A stretch of 18,149 nucleotides of DNA from an uncultured Desulfovibrio sp. (GTDB taxonomy: Bacteria > Desulfobacterota > Desulfovibrionia > Desulfovibrionales > Desulfovibrionaceae): the NCBI GenBank assembly GCA_945871415.1, contig CAMBWG010000005.1, forward strand, positions 1 to 18,149, read 5' to 3'. Both the position numbers and the translations under genes were made by a program. The notes under the pieces are model-generated. The model was not told where the DNA came from and did no database searches. It worked only from the letters and a program-made list of their open reading frames with translations. Positions within the stretch are counted from its first letter, which is position 1; every line of letters starts with the position of its first letter. Below are positions 12,697 through 18,149 of the stretch, one piece after another.

Positions 12697-12805
12697 CATC
12701 CTCATTCCGCATTGTGTAATCCGATTACATTTGACCATCCCGGTACATGCCACGTCATCCCCATTTATCCCATCCCTAACCCCTCTCTTTTCTCGTCTGT
12801 CGTCA
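12697..12805 (-). repeat. phage end region with repeated GGATG sites and a palindrome
   Basis: On the - strand, GGATG occurs at 12775, 12760, 12740 and 12701 (first base, reading leftward). Two of these are part of longer copies: AATGGGGATGACGTGG (12764-12749) and AATGAGGATGTCGGGG (12706-12691) match at 13 of 16 positions, and GGGATGG...AAATG occurs twice (from 12776 and 12741). A perfect palindrome, TGTAATC-C-GATTACA, lies at 12715-12729. The stretch has no gene. Mu-like phages carry several transposase-binding sites within about 200 bases of each end, and this is the expected position, but the exact end (5'-TG on the - strand) is not fixed; one candidate is the TG at 12805-12804. Confidence 0.55.
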
Positions 12806-12894
12806 ATCTCCATACTGATGCGGGAGGAGGAACAGCCGTGCAGCAGCGGGAACAGCGTCAGCATGAGCAGGCACACGAGCGCGCGGGATTTCAC
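12802..12894 (-). pseudogene. tssJ: 5' fragment of T6SS lipoprotein gene tssJ, cut by the prophage
   Basis: The GTG at 12894 overlaps the TGA of the FHA gene (GTGA), so a coupled gene starts here. Its first residues are MKSRALVCLLMLTLFPLLHG followed by Cys21 and SSSRISMEID: a lipoprotein signal with an LHGC lipobox and then an S..I.ME-type strand. TssJ lipoproteins start this way and follow the FHA gene in HSI-2-type T6SS clusters. After about residue 31 the frame (open to 12550) becomes basic and unlike TssJ and then reads through the phage terminator, so the rest of the gene has been displaced to the other side of the prophage. TssJ anchors TssM to the outer membrane. The name rests on lipobox and position; only ~31 codons are visible. 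Confidence 0.75.
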
Positions 12895-14237
12895 TTTTCG
12901 TCTCCTTGGCGGTTAACAAAGGCGGGATGCAGCGTCCGTACCTGCATTTCATAGGCCCGGGCAAAGTCTTCCAGAAAAAAGGCGGCAAAGCCGTTGTCCG
13001 CGTCGCGCAGTCGCGCGTGCATGCGCGCATAGGTATTCCACAGGCGGCGCGTACGTAAAAAGCGTGCCGTGCCGACGGTATCCAGCGCCATTTCGACGGC
13101 CTTGGGGCTGATGCGCGTCAGCATGGCCTGAATGGCGGCGCGCGCTCCGGCCATCAGCCCCAGACTGTGACTGTGCAAATCCTCGAAGCCGCTTTGCATG
13201 GCCTGCGCGGGCGGCAGAAAATCGTCCTCCGGGGAGGCCAGCAGATAATGGAGCGCCGCTTTGCCCGTGGGTGAAAATTTCAGGGGATTGTTTCCGGCCA
13301 GCGTCATGGTGGTGACGGGCAGGCGCAGCTCGTTCTTGCTGTCGGCCCTGTTGCGCAGTGCCTGGAGCATTCCGTCTACCGAGGCCGTGATCAGTTCGGC
13401 CGCCCGGAGCATGATTTGCTCGCGTTCCGCCCGTGTTGCGGGAGCCGAAGCAAAGCCCAGCGCCCGGAAAAAGGCTTCCACCTCCGGCGAGGGCGCTTCG
13501 GGCCCGCCATCGCTTCGGGGCGGCTCCGCCGCCTGCGGATGGAGGTCGGGGACGGGCTCCGGCATCGCGGGCGGAGGGGCGGGCTGTGTTGCGGGCGGGG
13601 GCGTCTCCTGCGTCTCGGGAAGGGGCGCAACCTGTGTCGCGCCTGATTCCTGTTCGTCGATGTCCTCGTTCCAGTCTTCCGGGACAAGGGCGATTTCCGG
13701 CATGGAGGCAAGCGGCGCTTCCGTGTGATCGGCCTGAAGCGGCGTTTTTTCCGGCTCCGCCTCCAGCAGATCGCTATAAAGGCCGAGGCGCTTGCGCGCG
13801 TCGAGTTCGTCCTGCTGTTCCAGCGCCAGCAGAGGATCTTCCGCCAGAAGCTCCCCCTCGGGAATCAGGTCACCGGCCTGCATTTCCTGCCCGGACAGAT
13901 AGGAATCCGGTTTGTGCAGCAGTCGGGCCTGAATGCTGTATTCGCCTATGATATAGGTGTTGCCATGTTCTATCCGGTATTTTTTCCCTTTTTCCAGACG
14001 TTCTCTGCCAAGCGCGTTGTAGATGCCGTTTGTGCTGACATCTTCAATGGCAAAACCCGCATGTTCAAAGATGATCAGGGCGTGACGCCGTGAAATCTGC
14101 TTCGTCTTGTCGATAAGTATCCATTCGCATTCCTCGTCGCGGCCGATATAGCCGCCAACCTCGCTGAAAACATGCTGTATGCTGTCCTGACTGAGAGAAA
14201 ATTTCTGACGGCTGATAATCTCAAGCATAAGTTCCAT
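12891..14237 (-). CDS. tagH: T6SS FHA-domain protein (TagH/Fha-like)
   Basis: ATG 14237 is chosen for its AAGGGG site; the frame opens at 14267 without a good site. The product is 448 residues. The N-terminal FHA domain (about 5-95) contains GGYIGRDEECEWILIDKTKQ, ISRRHALIIF and STNGIYNA, the conserved GR, SRRH and TNG elements that bind phosphothreonine. A long acidic, proline-rich linker follows (about 110-250), then a helical C-terminal domain from about 255 (FFRALGFASA onward) with LKFSPTGKAALHYLL and LHSHSLGLMAGARAAIQAML, the pattern of the T6SS FHA C-terminal domain. Known FHA proteins act in the phosphorylation-controlled switch of T6SS assembly. It lies 59 bases after the sigma-54 activator and is coupled to the lipoprotein gene by GTGA. 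Confidence 0.92.
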   Translation of the reverse strand: MELMLEIISRQKFSLSQDSIQHVFSEVGGYIGRDEECEWILIDKTKQISRRHALIIFEHAGFAIEDVSTNGIYNALGRERLEKGKKYRIEHGNTYIIGEYSIQARLLHKPDSYLSGQEMQAGDLIPEGELLAEDPLLALEQQDELDARKRLGLYSDLLEAEPEKTPLQADHTEAPLASMPEIALVPEDWNEDIDEQESGATQVAPLPETQETPPPATQPAPPPAMPEPVPDLHPQAAEPPRSDGGPEAPSPEVEAFFRALGFASAPATRAEREQIMLRAAELITASVDGMLQALRNRADSKNELRLPVTTMTLAGNNPLKFSPTGKAALHYLLASPEDDFLPPAQAMQSGFEDLHSHSLGLMAGARAAIQAMLTRISPKAVEMALDTVGTARFLRTRRLWNTYARMHARLRDADNGFAAFFLEDFARAYEMQVRTLHPAFVNRQGDEK

Positions 14238-14296
14238 GAATATTTTCCCCTTTATAAAGCGTTCCATCTTTGAAAAAGGCGGAACGCGAGGCGGCG

Positions 14297-15781
14297 TCAG
14301 TCCGTATGCGACGAGGCCATGCGACGCCGGAGCGTGCGCGGGTGCACGTCAAGGGCGCGCGAACAGGCCTGCATATCGCCCCCGTAGAGCCGGAGAGCCT
14401 GCTGAATGAACCAGCGTTCCTGCATCTCTCTGAATTTTGCCAGAGAAATGCAGTGCAGCGTTTTTCCTGTGCAGGATTCCAGTATATCTGTCCCAAGTTC
14501 GACGCAGTCCGCGTCCGCCGTGTTGACGGCCCGTTCCACCAGAGATTCCAGTTCCCGGATATTGCCGGGATAGGAATAGCCCAGCAGCATAAGGAGCGCT
14601 TCCGGCGAAAAGCGCAGCGAAGATCGACCGGTTTTCCGGCAGCAGCGCTCGAGAAAGACCGCGCAGAGAGCGGGAATGTCTTCCCGCCGTTCCCGAAGCG
14701 GCGGAATATGTATTTTGAGAACGGCCAGACGGTGATACAGATCGCGGCGGAAGGCCCGCGTCTTCATGGCCTCGTCAACGTCCCGGTTGGTGGCGGCAAT
14801 GACGCGCATGTTGACGGGATGGAACCGGGTGCCGCCTACCGGGCGCACCTTGCGTTCCTGCAGCACCTGAAGCAGCGCAACCTGGAGCTGCGGCGGCATT
14901 TCGCCTATTTCGTCAAGAAAGACCGTGCCCCCCTCCGCGCTGCGCAGCAGACCTCTGGTCGTGGATACCGCGCCGCTGAACGCGCCTTTGACATGGCCGA
15001 AAAGCTCGCTTTCCAGCAGACCGGCCGAGAGCGCGCCGCAGTTGATGGCCAGAAAAGGACCGCCGCGGCGGTCCCCGGCCTCGTGCACCATGCGGGCCAG
15101 CAGGCTTTTTCCCGTGCCGGTTTCTCCTGTAATGAGCAGGGGCGCGTTTGAGGCGCTCACCCGGGCAATGGCCGCGCGCAGATTGTGCGTTGCGGGGCTC
15201 TCCCCGACGAGCGCCGGAAGCTGCCGCCGTTCCCTGTCCTCTTTCAGCCGGCGTACTTCCTTTTCCAGACTTTGCAGTGCATAGCCGTTCTGTTTGCGGC
15301 CGCGGGCCAGTTCCAGCAAAGCCCCGGCATAGAGGCAGAGGGTCTGGCAGGCGGCCTGCGCTCCGCGCGGGGGAGCTCCGTAAAGAGCAAGCGCGCATCC
15401 CGCGGCGCTGCCGCCGGGAATCTTGATGGGATAGGCCTTGCAGCTGCCGACCTGCGGCGACGTTGAAACAAACCGTGCCGATTCGGGAAGCTCGGAAAGC
15501 TGTGTAAACGAGGCGGCCAGCCCTGTATGCAGGCAGTAGCACAGGGGATCGTCCCAGCTTTCGGCCGACAGACGGGGCGTTTCTTCCTGCGACGTCGGCT
15601 CCTCGGGAAAACGACCGGCAAGAAAGAGCGTTTCCCCCGCGTAGTCCCGCAGATAGACGCCCGCGGCCAGAGCGCCGTCCATGACGCAGAGGGCTTCCGC
15701 CAGCGTCCGGGAGACGGCCGCATAGTCCCCGGCACTGGCGCGCAGGCGTTCAAGAAGCGTCGGCAGGAGGGGGGGCGTCAT
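14297..15781 (-). CDS. vasH: sigma-54-dependent activator of the T6SS cluster (VasH/Sfa-like)
   Basis: The 494-residue product starts at ATG 15781, overlapping the ClpV stop (ATGA). Residues about 1-160 form a GAF-type sensor domain. The AAA+ domain starts at about 190 (ALVGESPATHNLRAAIARVS) with Walker A GETGTGKS (219-226), Walker B TVFLDE (286-291) and the RRDLYHRL arginine-finger region (about 345-352). The sigma-54 contact loop reads GAFSGA (266-271) where most activators have GAFTGA. A Fis-type HTH ends the protein (about 465-486, GGDMQACSRALDVHPRTLRR). VasH/Sfa proteins sit between clpV and the fha gene in several T6SS clusters and drive hcp and related promoters with RpoN. No receiver domain is present, so control is presumably through the GAF domain. 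Confidence 0.9.
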   Translation of the reverse strand: MTPPLLPTLLERLRASAGDYAAVSRTLAEALCVMDGALAAGVYLRDYAGETLFLAGRFPEEPTSQEETPRLSAESWDDPLCYCLHTGLAASFTQLSELPESARFVSTSPQVGSCKAYPIKIPGGSAAGCALALYGAPPRGAQAACQTLCLYAGALLELARGRKQNGYALQSLEKEVRRLKEDRERRQLPALVGESPATHNLRAAIARVSASNAPLLITGETGTGKSLLARMVHEAGDRRGGPFLAINCGALSAGLLESELFGHVKGAFSGAVSTTRGLLRSAEGGTVFLDEIGEMPPQLQVALLQVLQERKVRPVGGTRFHPVNMRVIAATNRDVDEAMKTRAFRRDLYHRLAVLKIHIPPLRERREDIPALCAVFLERCCRKTGRSSLRFSPEALLMLLGYSYPGNIRELESLVERAVNTADADCVELGTDILESCTGKTLHCISLAKFREMQERWFIQQALRLYGGDMQACSRALDVHPRTLRRRMASSHTD

Positions 15782-18149
15782 GCCGGATGGTCCCCGGTAT
15801 CCGGACGGCAGGTAAGAACCCCCTGTTCCGGGTCCAGATCGACGTACAGTCCGGGATGCGGCCCGGGACGCCCCATGTTGCCGAGCAGCGCGGTTGCCAT
15901 CCGGGGCAGCAGCGAGGCATTGATGATGTGATCAATATTGCGCGCGCCGGTATCGACGGCCGTGCAGCTTGCCGCAATGGAAGAGACAACGGCGTCGCTC
16001 CAGGACAGGGGCACGCGGTGCTGGGCAAAGAGACGATCGGCAACGCGGGTCAGTTTCATGCCGACGAGTTCCCGCAGGATTTCCGGCCGCAGCGACATGT
16101 AGGGAACAATGGTCATGCGCCCAAGCAGAGCCGGACGGAAGAACTGCGTCAGGGCGGGGCGCAGCGCCTGCTCCAGCCGGAGCGGATCGGGCGGCGTATC
16201 GCCGTCGCACAGGCCGGCCACAATCTCGCTGCCCAGATTGGAGGTCAGAAAGATCATGGTGTTGCGAAAATCAATTTCTCGACCTTCGCCGTCGGCAAGA
16301 ACGCCCTTGTCGAAGACCTGATAAAAAAGGTTGATGACATCGGGATGGGCCTTTTCCACCTCGTCGAAGAGCACGACGGAATACGGCTGGCGGCGCACGG
16401 CTTCCGTCAGCCTGCCCCCCTCGCCGTAGCCGACGTAGCCCGGAGGCGAGCCGATGAGGCGCGAGATGGTATGCTTCTCCTGAAACTCGGACATATTGAT
16501 GCTGATCAGCATCTCTTCGCCGCCGTAAATCTCGTCGGCAATGGCCAGCGCCGTTTCCGTCTTGCCCACGCCCGACGGGCCGACCAGCAGAAAGATGGCC
16601 GTCGGGGCCTGCGGGTTGTTCAGGCCGGTACGCGCGGCCAGCACGGCCTTTTCCACCCTTTCCAGCGCATGATCCTGTCCCCGGATGCGCTGATGGAGGC
16701 GCTCTTTCAGGCCGGACAGCCTGTGCGCCGTATCTTCCGCGAGCTTGCCCAGCGGAATACCGGTCCATTCGGACACAATTTCCGCAACGAGCTGCGGCGT
16801 GACTTCATGGAAAACCAGCGGGGCGTCTCCCTGTTCGGCCTTCAGGCGCGCAGCTAGATCTTCCGGCGCGGGCTCTTCCCCGGCGGAAAGGGCGTTGTCC
16901 TGTCCGGCTTCTTCGGCGGGAACCGGGGCGTCCGTCGCGGGAGCGGCGTCGGGAGCGGGCTTTTCCCGCCGGGCCAGCAGGGCCTCCACCAGCGCTTTTT
17001 CCCGTTGCCAGCGCGATGTGATATCCTCGATGCGCTCCTGCAGTGTTGCGACGCGTCCCTGAAGGGCGGCATGGCGTGCGGCGTTCGACGCATCGTCATC
17101 CGCCGCCACGCCGTGGCTGCGATCCCGTTCCAGGGCGGTCAGTTCCCGCCGGATGCCCGTAAGTTCGTCTTCCAGATCGCTCAGCACGGCCGGTTTGGCC
17201 CCCAGACTGACCTTGACCCGGGCGCAGGCCGTGTCCAGCACGTCAACTGCCTTGTCCGGCTGCTGACGGCCGCTGATGTAGCGGGTGGACAGTTCCGCGA
17301 TGGCCCGCACGGCATCGTCCCGGATGTAGACGTGATGCGCCTGCTCGTAGCTGGGCACCAGACCGCGCAGAATGGCGACGGTTTCTTCCTGCCCGGGCTG
17401 ATCCAGACGCACCAGCTGGAAGCGTCTGGCAAGAGCCGCGTCCTTTTCAAAATATTTCTTGTATTCGCTCCAGGTGGTGGCGGCCACGGTCCGCAGCTCG
17501 CCCCGGGCCAGCGCCGGTTTGAGCAGGTTTGCGCCGTCGCCGCCGCCCGCGGCGTTGCCGGAGCCCACCAGCGTGTGCGCTTCGTCAATGAACAGGATGG
17601 TTGGCACGGGCGAGGCCTTGATTTCGTCAATGATGCCCTTGAGGCGTTTTTCAAATTCTCCCTTGACGGACGCGCCCGCCTGAAGACGCCCCATGTCCAG
17701 GCCGACAAGGCGGGTACCCTTCAGCACGTCCGGCACTTCGCCCCGGACGATTTGCAGGGCCAGTCCCTCCACAACGGCGGTCTTGCCCACGCCGGGATCG
17801 CCCACAAGAATGGGATTGTTCTTGCGGCGACGCGTCAGTATATCGATCATCTGGCGGATTTGCGGGCCGCGGGCAAAAACGGGATCAATGCGATTCTGCC
17901 GGGCTTCTTCCGTAAAGTCCGTGGCGTAACGCTGCAGACAGCCTTCATGTCCCGGGCCGGGGCCGGGGCGCTCGCTCTGCCGGGCGGCGGATTCGTTCAG
18001 ACCCGCCATGAGGCGTTTCAGCGCGTCGGCGGGGATCCTGTCCAGTTCTCTGAAAAACTTCATGGCGCTGTACCGGGAGGGATTGGCCAGCAGCGCCAGA
18101 ACGAGCGTGAAAACGTCGATCCGGTTGTGTCCGAGTTCCAGACTGGCCA
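15778..18149 (-). CDS. clpV: T6SS ATPase ClpV/TssH (5' end outside window)
   Basis: The frame is open beyond the ATG at 18063 to the window edge, and those 28 extra residues (GHNRIDVFTLVLALLANPSR) match the end of the ClpV N-domain, so the gene starts outside. About 789 residues are visible (full family length ~850-900). First AAA+ domain: Walker A GDPGVGKT (visible 116-123), Walker B ILFIDEAH (about 184-191). An M-domain with coiled coil and an Ala/Pro-rich acidic insert (about 398-435) follow. Second AAA+ domain: Walker A GPSGVGKT (523-530), pore loop PPGYVGYGEGG (about 568-578) and Walker B VVLFDEVEKAH. ClpV disassembles contracted TssB/TssC sheaths for reuse. It is the first gene of this operon in view and overlaps the activator gene by four bases. 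Confidence 0.95.
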   Translation of the reverse strand, partial: ASLELGHNRIDVFTLVLALLANPSRYSAMKFFRELDRIPADALKRLMAGLNESAARQSERPGPGPGHEGCLQRYATDFTEEARQNRIDPVFARGPQIRQMIDILTRRRKNNPILVGDPGVGKTAVVEGLALQIVRGEVPDVLKGTRLVGLDMGRLQAGASVKGEFEKRLKGIIDEIKASPVPTILFIDEAHTLVGSGNAAGGGDGANLLKPALARGELRTVAATTWSEYKKYFEKDAALARRFQLVRLDQPGQEETVAILRGLVPSYEQAHHVYIRDDAVRAIAELSTRYISGRQQPDKAVDVLDTACARVKVSLGAKPAVLSDLEDELTGIRRELTALERDRSHGVAADDDASNAARHAALQGRVATLQERIEDITSRWQREKALVEALLARREKPAPDAAPATDAPVPAEEAGQDNALSAGEEPAPEDLAARLKAEQGDAPLVFHEVTPQLVAEIVSEWTGIPLGKLAEDTAHRLSGLKERLHQRIRGQDHALERVEKAVLAARTGLNNPQAPTAIFLLVGPSGVGKTETALAIADEIYGGEEMLISINMSEFQEKHTISRLIGSPPGYVGYGEGGRLTEAVRRQPYSVVLFDEVEKAHPDVINLFYQVFDKGVLADGEGREIDFRNTMIFLTSNLGSEIVAGLCDGDTPPDPLRLEQALRPALTQFFRPALLGRMTIVPYMSLRPEILRELVGMKLTRVADRLFAQHRVPLSWSDAVVSSIAASCTAVDTGARNIDHIINASLLPRMATALLGNMGRPGPHPGLYVDLDPEQGVLTCRPDTGDHPA

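Larger units (their letters stand above)
1..12805. mobile_element. Mu-like (BcepMu-type) transposable prophage, one end in window
   Basis: Seen: a DDE transposase (8149-9945) followed by an AAA+ MuB-type ATPase (9933-11093), DUF3164, GemA and Mor proteins on the + strand, and a repressor, endolysin, Rz/Rz1 and DUF2730 protein on the - strand. Known: this gene set defines Mu-like transposable phages, and the split into a transposase arm reading toward one end and a diverging late arm is the BcepMu plan. The right boundary is inferred to lie between the terminator at 12,681 and the point at about 12,805 where the reading frame of the interrupted T6SS lipoprotein stops making sense. The other phage end lies outside the window to the left, so the target duplication cannot be checked here. 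Head and tail genes are also outside. No early or lysis gene in view is visibly broken, so the prophage could be intact. Confidence 0.9.

Noticed and set aside
12550..12894. 114-codon - strand frame taken as one complete lipoprotein gene
   Set aside because: Only the first ~31 codons look like a lipoprotein; the rest reads through the phage end and the early-operon terminator.
15787..16857. 356-codon + strand frame opposite clpV
   Set aside because: Opposite the conserved second AAA+ domain of ClpV; no motif of its own.

Overview
The window is the junction between a Mu-like transposable prophage (about positions 1-12,800) and a chromosomal type VI secretion (T6SS) cluster (about 12,800-18,149). 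The DNA is GC-rich throughout. The protein flavour, in both the phage and the T6SS genes, suggests a Gram-negative host, and my best guess is a Desulfovibrio-type bacterium. That guess rests on general resemblance, not on a marker gene. I see no rRNA, tRNA or CRISPR array.

Prophage layout. The phage has two divergent arms around a repressor. To the right, from about 4,375 to 12,625 on the + strand, runs a tightly packed early operon: an unknown protein, a BcepMu gp16-type HTH protein, small zinc-ribbon proteins, a DUF1937 protein, a winged-helix protein, a 411-residue unknown coiled-coil/HTH protein, the DDE transposase (MuA-like), the AAA+ transposition ATPase (MuB-like), a small unknown, a DUF3164 protein, GemA and a Mor-type activator. 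It ends at a strong intrinsic terminator (12,647-12,681). To the left, on the - strand, lie the c-type repressor, a secreted endonuclease I (probable lysogenic-conversion cargo), a cluster of hairpins, and the start of the late region: GH24 endolysin, holin-like membrane protein, two unknowns, Rz, Rz1 and a DUF2730 protein that runs off the window. One small gene (962-1264) points the other way inside the lysis region. This arrangement, with the transposase arm reading toward one phage end and the late arm diverging from the repressor, is that of BcepMu-like phages, not of Mu itself.

Host side. On the - strand, in transcription order, are ClpV/TssH (truncated by the window edge), a sigma-54-dependent activator (VasH/Sfa-like), an FHA protein (TagH/Fha-like) and the first ~31 codons of a lipoprotein that is very probably TssJ. 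Overlaps (ATGA, GTGA) or a short gap show they form one operon. The order clpV-sfa-fha-lip matches Pseudomonas HSI-2-type clusters. The lipoprotein reading frame loses its character at about 12,805, where phage end sequence begins, so the prophage appears to sit inside tssJ. This should remove TssJ and separate or silence the genes that normally follow (tssK, tssL, tssM).

Most interesting points: the insertion into tssJ; a periplasmic-type DNase placed directly behind the repressor; two sets of repeats in the repressor/early control region; repeated GGATG-type sites at the phage end; a DUF1937 gene with no ATG/GTG/TTG start; and a run of small zinc-ribbon genes that are candidates for anti-restriction functions.
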